Source: Bacteroidota bacterium (GTDB taxonomy: Bacteria; Bacteroidota; Bacteroidia; Flavobacteriales; Flavobacteriaceae). From it: DNA of 64,000 bases. Positions within the stretch are counted from its first letter, which is position 1; each line of letters begins with the position of its first letter. The stretch spans positions 744,001 through 808,000 of the forward strand of contig JAEXIT010000017.1 of NCBI GenBank assembly GCA_023446155.1. Direction: 5' to 3'. A program made the translations under genes and the position numbers. Of the stretch, positions 1 through 9,050 are shown one piece after another. The notes beneath the pieces are model-generated. The model was not told the DNA's origin, made no database searches, and worked only from the letters and a program-made list of their open reading frames with translations.

Positions 1-107
1 CCGATGGTGCTGCTGCCGAAGACTGGACAATACAGGTTCATAATGCTGCAATTGCCTTTAAAAAAGTACTCGATTCGATTGCGATCGTTTCCCAACCAAC
101 AGTGTAA
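1..107 (+). CDS. 3' end of an unknown protein (partial)
   Basis: An open frame enters from the left edge and stops with TAA at 105-107. The last 34 residues read DGAAAEDWTIQVHNAAI and onward to SQPTV. The other two forward frames are less convincing. Too little remains to name a family. No terminator-like hairpin is obvious before the next gene, which starts about 95 bases later. Confidence 0.45.
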   Translation, partial: DGAAAEDWTIQVHNAAIAFKKVLDSIAIVSQPTV

Positions 108-202
108 GGAGTTATATAAAATGGAGTAGTCTTTTTTATACGAATGGTCTATAAGGGTAGTCCGCTTTTGAAGTACTTTTGAAATGTCAAAAAAATAAAA
201 CC

Positions 203-745
203 ATGTTATTTTCCATTCAAACACCGTTAGAAAACGATAAAGTCCGATTAGAACCATTACAGGAATCCGATTTTGAGTCCCTTTTTGCCCTGGCATCCGA
301 CCCTAAAGTTTGGGAACAACATCCAAACAAAGACCGATGGAAAGAAGACATTTTTCGCGTTTTTTTCGACGGTGCAATGCAAAGCAAAGGCGCTTATAAA
401 ATTGTAGACAAAGCGACGGGCGAAGTTGCCGGATGTACCCGCTTTTACGATTATAATGAAAACGAAAATAGTATTCTAATTGGTTATACTTTTTATGCAG
501 TACGATTTTGGGGAACCGGAATCAACCCGTCGGTAAAAAGACTAATGATGGACTACGCTTTTCAATTTGTCGACGCAATTGATTTTCATATTGGCGCAAC
601 CAATTACCGGTCGCAGATTGCCATATCGCGGCTTGGAGTAACTAAGATTGCCGAAGAAAACATAGCCTATCATGGCGAAACGCCCAAGTTGAATTTTATC
701 TACCGGATCCGGAAACAGGATTGGGAAACCATCGAAAAAATATAA
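203..745 (+). CDS. GNAT family N-acetyltransferase (RimJ/RimL-like)
   Basis: The product resembles the RimJ/RimL branch of GNAT enzymes, which move an acetyl group from acetyl-CoA to protein N-termini or small amines. The opening LENDKVRLEPLQESDFESL is the usual first strand and helix of this branch. The central part (VAGCTRFYDYNENENSILIGY, then FWGTGINPSVKRLMMDYAF) carries the acetyl-CoA binding strand and helix, and a late Asn (GATNYRSQIAISRLG) is typical of the family. An upstream in-frame TTG at 179 exists, but the ATG at 203 fits the family N-terminus better, giving 180 residues. The gene is followed by its own hairpin terminator, so it is probably monocistronic. The substrate is unknown. 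Confidence 0.82.
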   Translation: MLFSIQTPLENDKVRLEPLQESDFESLFALASDPKVWEQHPNKDRWKEDIFRVFFDGAMQSKGAYKIVDKATGEVAGCTRFYDYNENENSILIGYTFYAVRFWGTGINPSVKRLMMDYAFQFVDAIDFHIGATNYRSQIAISRLGVTKIAEENIAYHGETPKLNFIYRIRKQDWETIEKI

Positions 746-759
746 AAACAGCAATAGTA

Positions 760-796
760 AAAATGACGATTCAAAACGAGTCGTCATTTTTTTTAG
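760..796 (+). terminator. Rho-independent terminator after the GNAT gene
   Basis: The arms aaatgacga and tcgtcattt enclose an 11-base loop and are followed by a run of T. The hairpin lies 15 bases after the acetyltransferase stop. Confidence 0.75.
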
Positions 797-947
797 AATA
801 CAGCGGTAGGTATAACGGTCGATTGTAAACAGAGTTCTAAGAAAGCCGGATTATTTGGTTTGGCTATAGCGGATTTAACGCTTATATAACTTTTTTTACC
901 TTGTATTTGCTTAAATTTATAAGGTTAATCTTTAAAAAACAGTACGT

Positions 948-1973
948 ATGAAAGCAGTACGATATTTTGGACATAAAGATGTCAGAGTAGTAACCGATAT
1001 GGAAAAACCGGTTCCGTCGGGGGATGAAGTACTATTGAAAATCGGGGGTGCCGGTGTTTGCCATTCCGATTTACATATTATTGATGAAGGGATTGTTTCC
1101 GGAGTTACGTTTACATTAGGACACGAAAATGCCGGTTGGGTAGAAGAAGTAGGGCAGGATGTAAAGGGTTTTAAAAAAGGCGATGCCGTATTGGTTTACG
1201 GTCCGTGGGGATGCGGCCATTGTAAACCGTGTCAGCATTCTCAGGAAAATTATTGTGATCATCAGTCGGAACAGGCCTTTGGTGGCGGATTAGGCCTTAA
1301 TGGTGGTATGGCCGACTATATGTTGGTGCCGTCTTCCCGTTTGCTGGTACCAATTCACGACCTCGATCCGGTAATTGCAGCCCCTCTGACAGATGCGGCT
1401 TTAACGCCTTATTCGGCCATCAAACGATCGTTACACAAGTTAATGCCGGATGAGTATGTGGTTGTAATCGGAGTAGGAGGATTGGGGCATGTGGCTTTAC
1501 AAATACTAACGGAAATGAGTGGCGCTACGATTATTGCCTGCGATATCACGCCGGAACGACTGGAGTTTGCTAAAAAACTGGGTGCTGCCTATGCGATCAA
1601 CTCGATGGATAAAGATGCTGCGGAACAAATCCAGAAAATTACGGGTATCGGAAAAGCCAAAGTAGTGATCGATTTTGTCGGCGCTTCGTCTACAATAGAC
1701 CTTGGGACAAAAGTAGTTGGTTTGGATGGCGACCTGACTATTGTGGGTTTAGGTGGCGGAAAATACGAATACAATATGAACGGCTTACCATTTGGCGTAA
1801 GTATGACGAATCCGTATTGGGGTTCGCGTACCGAACTAATGGAAGTTATCGGATTGGCCCGCCAAAAGAAAATCCATATTGAAGTTGAAAAATACAATTT
1901 GGACCAGGCTGTGGAAGTATATGACAAACTGCGAAACGGACAGATAAAAGGACGTGCCGTTTTGATTCCTTAA
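948..1973 (+). CDS. Zinc-dependent alcohol dehydrogenase (MDR family)
   Basis: A 341-residue medium-chain dehydrogenase that should oxidise alcohols or reduce aldehydes with NAD(P). The catalytic zinc ligands are visible as Cys38 in GVCHSD and His59-Glu60 in GHE. The structural zinc is held by Cys89, Cys92, Cys95 and Cys103, so this is a true two-zinc enzyme. The coenzyme site is the glycine-rich GVGGLG at about 175-180. Length and motif order match bacterial AdhT/AdhP-like enzymes. The start ATG gives MKAVRYFGHKDVRV, the normal family N-terminus. The gene stands alone between two terminators. The substrate cannot be read from sequence. Confidence 0.92.
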   Translation: MKAVRYFGHKDVRVVTDMEKPVPSGDEVLLKIGGAGVCHSDLHIIDEGIVSGVTFTLGHENAGWVEEVGQDVKGFKKGDAVLVYGPWGCGHCKPCQHSQENYCDHQSEQAFGGGLGLNGGMADYMLVPSSRLLVPIHDLDPVIAAPLTDAALTPYSAIKRSLHKLMPDEYVVVIGVGGLGHVALQILTEMSGATIIACDITPERLEFAKKLGAAYAINSMDKDAAEQIQKITGIGKAKVVIDFVGASSTIDLGTKVVGLDGDLTIVGLGGGKYEYNMNGLPFGVSMTNPYWGSRTELMEVIGLARQKKIHIEVEKYNLDQAVEVYDKLRNGQIKGRAVLIP

Positions 1974-1987
1974 ATAAGCCAAAGCCT

Positions 1988-2029
1988 AAAAAAAGCGGTT
2001 GCCACAATTTTGTAGCAACCGCTTTTTTT
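1988..2029 (+). terminator. Strong terminator after the alcohol dehydrogenase
   Basis: The arms aaaaaagcggttgc and gcaaccgctttttt form a stem of about 14 pairs closed over a short loop, with A and T tracts on both sides. It could work in either direction. Confidence 0.85.
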
Positions 2030-2069
2030 GTGATACCGAAAAATAAATCGGGAATTGCGATAAAAATTT

Positions 2070-2188
2070 TATCTTTGTACTACCAAAAGTCTAAGCTACA
2101 TGTGAAAATAATTTCTTTCAGACACTACTAAACCGGGGACAATAAAGTACACCCGGATGTTTTGTTTCACTTCTAAAGAAAGAAATTA
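2070..2188 (+). promoter_or_regulatory. Promoter and attenuator-like leader of the ABC-F gene
   Basis: TATCTTTG at 2070-2077 matches the Bacteroidetes -7 element TAnnTTTG; no good -33 TTG is seen at the normal spacing. Downstream, taatttctttc (2109-2119) is perfectly complementary over 11 bases to gaaagaaatta (2178-2188), which is the stretch directly before and touching the ABC-F start codon. A smaller pair, ccggg (2133-2137) with cccgg (2152-2156), lies inside. The left arm of the outer stem is covered by a possible 9-residue leader ORF. This is the layout of translational attenuators used by ribosome-targeting resistance genes, where stalling in the leader frees the gene's start site. Folding and induction are inferred. 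Confidence 0.55.
2102..2131 (+). CDS. Possible leader peptide of the ABC-F gene
   Basis: GTG at 2102 opens a 9-codon frame reading MKIISFRHY followed by TAA at 2129-2131. It begins about 25 bases after the predicted -7 element and covers the upstream arm of the 11-pair inverted repeat that masks the ABC-F start. An ATG directly followed by TGA (2100-2105) overlaps the GTG and could instead act as a start-stop element. There is no protein-level evidence; the case rests on position. Confidence 0.35.
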   Translation: MKIISFRHY

Positions 2189-3774
2189 TGTTGCTTTTAC
2201 AGCATGTCTCCTATATACATCCCAATAGGGAACTTTTATTTAATGACCTGAATCTGGTTGTTAATCAGTATGACAAAATAGCCTTAATTGGCCATAACGG
2301 CGTAGGAAAGTCCACGTTGTTTCGTATCATTACCGGAGCTTTAGCAATTTCCGGCGGACAGTGTACTATTCGTACCGAACCGTATTGTGTTCCGCAGGCA
2401 TTTGGGCAATTTAATGAACTTACTGTGGCGGAAGCTTTAGGGATTGACCGGAAATTACAAGCGTTGTCGGAAATCCTATCGGGAATTGTAACCGAAGAAA
2501 ATTTAGCGACGCTTAACGACGACTGGACATTGGAAGAACGCTGTCGGGAAGCCTTGTTTTACTGGCAATTGGATACAATCGACCTAAACCAACCCATGCA
2601 CACCCTAAGTGGCGGACAAAAAACAAAGGTTTTTTTGGCTGGAATCGCGATACATCAACCGGAATTGGTTTTATTGGATGAGCCTAGTAACCATTTGGAT
2701 CGTATTGGTCGGGAGTTACTATACGATTTTATCCAATCGGACAATCGGACGATGATCGTAATAAGCCATGATCGCAAACTGCTTAATTTGCTCGATATAA
2801 CCTGCGAACTTACCCCAAATGGAATGACAACCTATGGCGGTAATTATGACTTTTATGCCTCGCAGAAAGAGGTTGAAAAGAATGCGCTGGATCAGGACAT
2901 TCAAAGCAAAGAAAAAGCCTTGAAAAAGGCCAGAGAAAAAGAGCGGGAAACCTTAGAACGTCAGCAAAAACTAGATGCCAAAGGAAAAGGAAAACAAGAA
3001 AAAGCCGGTGTGGCAAGAATAATGATCAACACTATGCGGAATAAAGCCGAAAACAGTACATCCAAACTCAAAAGTGTTCATGCCGAAAAAATAGGTGGTA
3101 TTGCAAAAGAATTACAAAATTTACGGTCGACAGTGCCGGATATCGACAAAATGAAATTGGGTTTTGGATTACCGGCATTACATAAAGGCAAAGTGTTTTT
3201 TAAAGCAGCGGAATTAAATTACTCATATGGCAATAGGCCACTATGGAAACATAATCTGGACATTGAAATCGCTAGTGGTGATCGTATTGCGATAAAAGGA
3301 GGTAATGGATCGGGAAAGACAACATTGATTCGGATTATTCAGGGCAATTTGCAACCTCAAACCGGAACAATTCACAGAATGCCAATAAAAACAATTTATA
3401 TTGATCAAGAATATTCCCTGATCGATAATCGTTTGACGGTATACGAACAAGCACAACAATTTAATACGACTGCTTTACCGGAACACGAGATAAAAATGCG
3501 GTTAACCCGTTTTCTGTTTGCATATGATGACTGGCAAAAGCCCTGTAAAGTCCTTAGTGGGGGCGAACGTATGCGTTTGTTGCTCTGTGGTCTTACGATT
3601 GGTAGTGAAACACCAGACTGTATCATACTGGATGAACCAACCAATAATCTGGATCTGCAAAATATTGAAATTCTTACGGCTTCAATCCTTGAATACAAAG
3701 GAACGCTGATTGTCGTTTCCCATGATGCTACTTTTTTGGGACAGGTCCATGTTGAGAAAGAAATAATAGTGTAA
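2188..3774 (+). CDS. ABC-F family ATPase (ribosomal protection type candidate)
   Basis: A 528-residue soluble protein with two ABC ATPase domains and no membrane segment, so not a transporter. Domain 1 has Walker A GHNGVGKS (35-42), signature LSGGQ (140-144) and Walker B LVLLDEP (160-166). Domain 2 repeats these with KGGNGSGKTT, VLSGGERMR and IILDEPTNNLD. Between them lies a long, Lys/Glu-rich helical linker, the element that ABC-F proteins push into the ribosome's tRNA exit or peptidyl-transferase region. Known ABC-F members either tune translation (EttA type) or dislodge antibiotics (Vga, Lsa, Msr type). The attenuator-like leader argues for the second group, but drug specificity cannot be predicted. 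The gene is monocistronic. Confidence 0.88.
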   Translation: MLLLQHVSYIHPNRELLFNDLNLVVNQYDKIALIGHNGVGKSTLFRIITGALAISGGQCTIRTEPYCVPQAFGQFNELTVAEALGIDRKLQALSEILSGIVTEENLATLNDDWTLEERCREALFYWQLDTIDLNQPMHTLSGGQKTKVFLAGIAIHQPELVLLDEPSNHLDRIGRELLYDFIQSDNRTMIVISHDRKLLNLLDITCELTPNGMTTYGGNYDFYASQKEVEKNALDQDIQSKEKALKKAREKERETLERQQKLDAKGKGKQEKAGVARIMINTMRNKAENSTSKLKSVHAEKIGGIAKELQNLRSTVPDIDKMKLGFGLPALHKGKVFFKAAELNYSYGNRPLWKHNLDIEIASGDRIAIKGGNGSGKTTLIRIIQGNLQPQTGTIHRMPIKTIYIDQEYSLIDNRLTVYEQAQQFNTTALPEHEIKMRLTRFLFAYDDWQKPCKVLSGGERMRLLLCGLTIGSETPDCIILDEPTNNLDLQNIEILTASILEYKGTLIVVSHDATFLGQVHVEKEIIV

Positions 3775-3888
3775 GTATATCTGAAGGCGCAGATTTCCAG
3801 ATGATATTTATTTTGGCTTAGCTGAGAATTATCTTGGATTAGATAGTGGTTTGGTTCTTATATTGCGATCAATTGATGTTTGTTCTTT

Positions 3889-3976
3889 AAAAAATGCAGT
3901 CTTTCAGTTGATCAATAAATAATTAAATACATATTGTAATTTATAAAGATTCTATTTTTCACAGACTGCATTTTTT
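3889..3976. repeat. 14-bp inverted repeat enclosing 60 bases
   Basis: The arms aaaaaatgcagtct (3889-3902) and agactgcatttttt (3963-3976) are perfect complements separated by an AT-rich 60-base centre. It lies between the ABC-F gene and the promoter of the RHS operon. It could be a long terminator stem for the ABC-F transcript or a tiny MITE-like remnant. The rest of the 3775-3980 gap shows nothing else. Confidence 0.5.
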
Positions 3977-3981
3977 TCTTT

Positions 3982-4011
3982 TTGCGAGACGATAATAAAG
4001 ATGTAAGTTTG
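3982..4011 (+). promoter_or_regulatory. Bacteroidetes-type promoter of the T9SS/RHS operon
   Basis: TTG at 3982-3984 (within CTTTTTG) and TAAGTTTG at 4004-4011 are separated by 19 bases, an almost ideal match to TTG-N17-23-TAnnTTTG. Transcription would begin near 4018, about 25 bases before the chosen ATG at 4042. This position rules out the upstream in-frame TTG at 3982 as a translation start. Confidence 0.7.
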
Positions 4012-4041
4012 CGCTCCACTAACTTAATTGACAACAGTTTA

Positions 4042-5649
4042 ATGACAAAAACTACAAATCAGGCCTTATTGCAAGGCAGGATTTTGGCATTCCTCTTGCC
4101 TTGTCTTTTTCCCACGGTATCCCAGGCACAGGATATCTTATGGGAAAAATCTTATGGCGGAAAACATGCCGAATTCCTAGCAGATGCGCTGCCTACGCCC
4201 GACTATGGGTTCCTCTTGGCAGGCAGTTCCTTATCCGACAAAAACGGAAACAAAGAAATGGCTTCCAGCGGTAATTTCGATTATTGGCTATGGAAAATGG
4301 ATGAACACGGTTCTGCCGAATGGCAAAAAAGCTATGGCGGATCCGGTATGGATTTTCTACAAAGTGTACAACTTACGACCGATGGTGGTTTTATTCTGGC
4401 CGGAGTATCGGATTCTCCAAAAGGCGCTGGTAAAAAAGACGACGCCAAAGGACACGATGACTTTTGGATCGTAAAACTCGACGCCAAAGGAGCCGAACAA
4501 TGGCAACGTACGATTGGTGGAAACGGTCAGGAGCAACTAAGTTGTATCCGACGTACCAAAGACGGTGGGTATATTGTGGGCGGTTCGTCCGCATCGGGAA
4601 AATCGGGTGACAAAACGGAAGCTAATTTTGGAAACCTGGATTATTGGGTGGTCAAATTGAGTTCCGATGGTACCATCGAATGGCAGAAAACCTACGGCGG
4701 AAAATACCTTGATCAACTTAAAACAGTCGAACAAACTCCGGATGGCGGTTATATTATCGGCGGGTATTCCAATTCACCGGCTTCGGGTAATAAAATCAAC
4801 GACAACATTGGAGTAGGAGACTATTGGATTATCAAAACCGACAAACAGGGAGGCATCGAATGGCAACGTACATTAGGCGGTGATGGTGATGATAACCTGA
4901 CGGCACTGATTCAATGTAAAACCGGTGGTTATTTATTGGGCGGAAGTTCCAATTCGAATCCGTCGCGCGATAAAAGTAAGGCCAATGGTAAAGGGACCGA
5001 CTTCTGGGTGGTACGTTTGGACACCGACGGCCAAACCATCTGGCAGGAAACTTATAATTATGGTAAAACCGACCTGTTAACTTCGATAATTGAGAATGAG
5101 GATCATACGTTTTTAATCGGAGGTCATGCTTATACAGAAGTAGCAGAAGGTAAAAAAGATAAAAAAGACATCAACGACTATATCGCGGTCAAAATCAACG
5201 ATAAAGGCGAAGAACTATGGAGTAAAACCGTAGGAAGCGACGGTGCAGACATCTTAGGTCGACTGATCGAAACCCGTGATGGTGGTTACCTGCTTGCGGG
5301 AACCTCCAAAGGAAACCCGTCCCGAAATAAAAGCGGCGGAAATGGCGGTAGCGACTTTTGGGTGGTTAAACTCAAAGACCGTTATAAAAAAGAACTTGAC
5401 AAAACGGCTATTGAAGCCCTGCCTAACCCGGCACAGCAATTTACCAATATCATTGTAGGGTATGATTTTGAAACGGGAACGGCTTCGGTATTTGACCTTT
5501 CAGGACGTCAACTGCAACAGTTTTCGATCGATGGTCGTACAGTACCGGTAGATTTAAGTCAGTACCCGGAAGGGATTTACATTGTAGAGATCCGTACCAA
5601 CGTACAACACAACTCGGTAAAAGTCATCAAGGGCATTCAACCTAAATAA
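4042..5649 (+). CDS. T9SS-sorted protein with seven W-DGG-G repeats
   Basis: A 535-residue secreted protein. A signal peptide (about residues 1-29, ending FPTVSQAQD) is followed by seven units of about 60-65 residues, each with the pattern W-x-K/R-x-x-GG, then a D/N-x-GG-Y/F-x-x-x-G turn, then a D-Y/F-W strand; this resembles delta-60 or beta-propeller-like repeats. The last 75 or so residues (from ALPNPAQQFTNI through DLSGRQLQQF to the C-terminus) form a type A sorting domain of the type IX secretion system, so it is probably anchored on the cell surface. The start follows the promoter at 3982-4011. It is the first gene of an operon with two RHS genes, only 8 bases ahead of the next start. 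Its role is unknown; a surface partner of the RHS proteins is an inference from position. Confidence 0.8.
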   Translation: MTKTTNQALLQGRILAFLLPCLFPTVSQAQDILWEKSYGGKHAEFLADALPTPDYGFLLAGSSLSDKNGNKEMASSGNFDYWLWKMDEHGSAEWQKSYGGSGMDFLQSVQLTTDGGFILAGVSDSPKGAGKKDDAKGHDDFWIVKLDAKGAEQWQRTIGGNGQEQLSCIRRTKDGGYIVGGSSASGKSGDKTEANFGNLDYWVVKLSSDGTIEWQKTYGGKYLDQLKTVEQTPDGGYIIGGYSNSPASGNKINDNIGVGDYWIIKTDKQGGIEWQRTLGGDGDDNLTALIQCKTGGYLLGGSSNSNPSRDKSKANGKGTDFWVVRLDTDGQTIWQETYNYGKTDLLTSIIENEDHTFLIGGHAYTEVAEGKKDKKDINDYIAVKINDKGEELWSKTVGSDGADILGRLIETRDGGYLLAGTSKGNPSRNKSGGNGGSDFWVVKLKDRYKKELDKTAIEALPNPAQQFTNIIVGYDFETGTASVFDLSGRQLQQFSIDGRTVPVDLSQYPEGIYIVEIRTNVQHNSVKVIKGIQPK

Positions 5650-5657
5650 GAAATCAA

Positions 5658-8600
5658 ATGAAAAAAATACTATTCACCTTACTGCTTTTAGGGCTTTATG
5701 GGACAACTATGGCTCAAGATATGCCACCTAGTCCCACAGCGATGGTTTTACCAGAGGTAACCCAACCTTCGGCAGATGCCTTTGCCTTAACCAAATTCGG
5801 AGATATTCCGATTAACGAGTATTCCGGAATGGTCAATGCTTCGATTCCACTTTATACGATGCAATCCGGGCATTTATCATTGCCAATCGTTTTAAATTAT
5901 AATGCCGCGGGAGTTAAAGTAAGCCAGGCAGCCACTTGGACGGGAATGAACTGGACCCTTAGTGCGGGAGGCGTTATCACGAGAACGGTACACGATAAAC
6001 CGGATGAGGCCGATTATCTGGATGGCCGTTTAACTGCTGAAATGATCATACCAGCCGGATTGTTTGACGGATCCAGCCATGCGGTATGGTTAAATGAAGT
6101 CTTTGCCAAACGTCGTCGGGTATGGGATGTAAAACCCGATCAATTCAATTTTAATTTTCCGGGCTATTCCGGGAGCTTTTTCTTTGATGCGGATTTTATA
6201 CCGCGTTTGACTAAAGCCGACAGTAATTTAAAGATTGAAATTACGGGAACAGACACCAATTTAAAAAACCGTTTTCGCGTGTCACAGGAATTTTGTCTGA
6301 TTACTCCTGAAGGGATTAAATACTTTTTCGGAGGAGTAAATGGAACCGAAACCACCTTCGTAGGGAGTCGTATGGATAACCCTTATGTACCAACGGCCTA
6401 CTATCTGACAAAAATCACACATCCGGAGAGTGGTATAATCACCTTGGAATATGATAATGATTCGACAAATAAGAATATATTTTTGGATCAGAGTGAAAGT
6501 GTAACGGTCAAAACCTGGGAATTTGATACCAGTACCCGCGATTGTATTCGTCCGCCAACGGTTGAAATGGATCATAAGATAAATACTACAGGTACTATTA
6601 CGACAAACGGAAAAACGTTAAAGAAAATAATAGGAAATGGAGGCGTAACAGAAATTGCTTTTAATAGTGGCAATGGTTCTTCGACGCATTTCCGGAAAAT
6701 ATTGAATAGTATCGATATTAAAGATGCAGGGGTTACGATTAATACGATTAACCTAACCTATTTATTTACAGGATTCCCAACATTGTCGGAACGTTTTTTC
6801 TTAACCAAGGTAGAATTCAATAAAAACAAGAACTACGGAACCGGACGGAAATACGAACAATATGTTTTGGAATATGATGATCCGCTGGCACTGCCTAAAC
6901 GAAATAGTTCCGCACGTGATGTGTTGGGATACTATAATGGAAAAACGGGCAATTCAACGATGTTGCCGCAAAACGACGATCTATATTTCCGTAATTATTA
7001 CCCGAACCTGGCCGACAACAGTTCAGATTTCGCCAGTGCGGTTAAAGGAAGCTTAAAGAAAATTAGCTATCCGACCGGAGGGTATACGGAATTTGAATAT
7101 GAAATGGAAAAATCCAAAGAATACACCACCGGAGGAGTAACGATGGATATCTGGCGTAACAATCCGGGTAGAAATCCGGTTAATAAAACATCGGTTAACG
7201 GATCCATTACGGGCGATTTCTATCAAAACCCGGACGGTACTTTTGGATTTACAGGAGCCTATACAAATGAGACAATCAAAGGAATCGTAAATGTTCTTTC
7301 GAACAGTCAGATGGGACATACGGATGTACTTACGTTTAAAGTTACCGATTTAGTTGATAATACGGTACAACAGTTTACCTTCCGAATGCCGGATGGAAAT
7401 AAACAGCTCGAAACGGGAAGATATGATTTTTATGAGGAATTTACTTTCAATATTAAAAAAGACCATCAGTACTCCTTACAATTATATAATAACTACCAGC
7501 TCTCGACAACACAGTTTGACGCCCAGCTGTATTTTACGTATAGCAAAGGAACCCGATTTATTGATGACGGAAAGCTACGGGTAAAACGAGTAGCCGATTA
7601 CACAGCCACTGGAGAAAAAGCTTTTACCAAACGTTATTATTATACGTCTATGGAAGACCATTTTAAAAATCCGATGGATCTGATAACCTTTAGAAAAAGA
7701 CATGAATTTGTTACCGATTGGCAGCTGACCAAATGTTGTAACGGAGGAGGAGAAAATTCTTTGGAACAAAAGAACCAGTTTGAAATTAACTTTAAAACGT
7801 TTTCAAGTAGCCCACTTGTACCGATCAGTGATTTGGAGCGGAATTATGAACATGTGATCATTAGTTATGGCGGGGATAATTTTGAATTAGGCGGAAAATA
7901 CAAACGCTTTAATAACATTCCAATGGACTTTAACATGGATATTCATCCATTGCATAGAAGTGTTTTCCAGCAGGAGCGGGCAAGCTATAACGGTAATGCT
8001 TCCGAAAGTTATCACGGAACCTTATTGGAAGAAATCGACTTGGTTAAACGCGGCAATACATTCTATAAAGTAAAGCAGCAAACCTGGCAGTATCAATATG
8101 AAGACAAAGCTAGTATTAGTGGTGTTATCGGAGGATACGCGTTCTTTAACTGCTTGTTTAAAAGCAGTGGAGTAGACAATAATTTTGATCTTCGAAAATA
8201 CTACCTGACCTCGAGAAGAGTAGAAATGAGTAGGGCTAAAACCTATGAATTTACAACCCCGGTATTGTATACGGTAAATCCGGAAGACAATCCAACGGCT
8301 TATTTATCGACTGTAGTGAATTATAGTTATGGCACACTTATCGGTTTGCCAACAATGATCGTAACGACAACCAGTGAAGACGGTACTGTGAGCAGAGTAC
8401 ATTACTCATATGCAGATCAGACTAGCCTGGTACCGGATGTAACACCGGCACAAATCACAGCCATGAACAAGTTGGTTGAATTAAACAAAGTAGCCCAACC
8501 GGTTACCGTTCGAACGTTTTATGGGCTTGCGAATGGAATTCCACCGTTAACCGGCATGAAAGTAACCTTATATAAAAGCTGGAATAACAATCCGAACCGT

Positions 8601-9041
8601 ATTTTACCGGAGATTGTTCGTTTTTCAAAAGGTACCGGTGCTTTGGAAGACCGTATTCAGATCGAAAAATACGATTCCTTCGGTAACATGGCACAGGTAT
8701 TGGTAAAAGACGGTGCCCGAACGTATTATCAGTATAACGGGCGCAATCAGTTGGTGCTTAAAATAGAAAATTATACACCGGTAGATCCCGGTGATATTGC
8801 CAATCCGATTCCATTACCGGAGCCAACACCGGGAAGTCCGTGTGGGTTAAATCAGAGCTATCCGGGAAGTATCGTAAGCTTGTATTATTACGATACCACG
8901 ACCCAACTGTTAATTCGAAAGGTCGATACCAACTGTCGGAACACCTATTACGAATACGATAGTTTGATGCGCCTAAAACGTGTCAAAGACCATGATGGGA
9001 ATACTATCGAAGAGTATGACAATAATTACAAAACTTTCTAA
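5658..9041 (+). CDS. Secreted RHS-associated YD-repeat protein, large N-terminal partner
   Basis: A 1127-residue exported protein with signal peptide MKKILFTLLLLGLYGTTMAQ. The early region (FGDIPINEYSGMVNASIPLYTM, then LPIVLNYNAAGVKVSQAATWTG) is the SpvB/RHS-like opening seen in Bacteroidetes proteins that precede RHS genes. The C-terminal third carries YD-type motifs (YDSFGNMAQVLVKDGARTYY, then YYEYDSLMRLKRVKDHDGNT). It lacks an RHS core and a toxin tip, so it probably forms part of the beta-strand shell or a carrier rather than the effector. It lies 8 bases after the T9SS cargo gene and 9 bases before the RHS effector gene, all on one strand, implying joint expression. The exact role in export is unknown. 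Confidence 0.8.
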   Translation: MKKILFTLLLLGLYGTTMAQDMPPSPTAMVLPEVTQPSADAFALTKFGDIPINEYSGMVNASIPLYTMQSGHLSLPIVLNYNAAGVKVSQAATWTGMNWTLSAGGVITRTVHDKPDEADYLDGRLTAEMIIPAGLFDGSSHAVWLNEVFAKRRRVWDVKPDQFNFNFPGYSGSFFFDADFIPRLTKADSNLKIEITGTDTNLKNRFRVSQEFCLITPEGIKYFFGGVNGTETTFVGSRMDNPYVPTAYYLTKITHPESGIITLEYDNDSTNKNIFLDQSESVTVKTWEFDTSTRDCIRPPTVEMDHKINTTGTITTNGKTLKKIIGNGGVTEIAFNSGNGSSTHFRKILNSIDIKDAGVTINTINLTYLFTGFPTLSERFFLTKVEFNKNKNYGTGRKYEQYVLEYDDPLALPKRNSSARDVLGYYNGKTGNSTMLPQNDDLYFRNYYPNLADNSSDFASAVKGSLKKISYPTGGYTEFEYEMEKSKEYTTGGVTMDIWRNNPGRNPVNKTSVNGSITGDFYQNPDGTFGFTGAYTNETIKGIVNVLSNSQMGHTDVLTFKVTDLVDNTVQQFTFRMPDGNKQLETGRYDFYEEFTFNIKKDHQYSLQLYNNYQLSTTQFDAQLYFTYSKGTRFIDDGKLRVKRVADYTATGEKAFTKRYYYTSMEDHFKNPMDLITFRKRHEFVTDWQLTKCCNGGGENSLEQKNQFEINFKTFSSSPLVPISDLERNYEHVIISYGGDNFELGGKYKRFNNIPMDFNMDIHPLHRSVFQQERASYNGNASESYHGTLLEEIDLVKRGNTFYKVKQQTWQYQYEDKASISGVIGGYAFFNCLFKSSGVDNNFDLRKYYLTSRRVEMSRAKTYEFTTPVLYTVNPEDNPTAYLSTVVNYSYGTLIGLPTMIVTTTSEDGTVSRVHYSYADQTSLVPDVTPAQITAMNKLVELNKVAQPVTVRTFYGLANGIPPLTGMKVTLYKSWNNNPNRILPEIVRFSKGTGALEDRIQIEKYDSFGNMAQVLVKDGARTYYQYNGRNQLVLKIENYTPVDPGDIANPIPLPEPTPGSPCGLNQSYPGSIVSLYYYDTTTQLLIRKVDTNCRNTYYEYDSLMRLKRVKDHDGNTIEEYDNNYKTF

Positions 9042-9050
9042 ACCAGCCGT

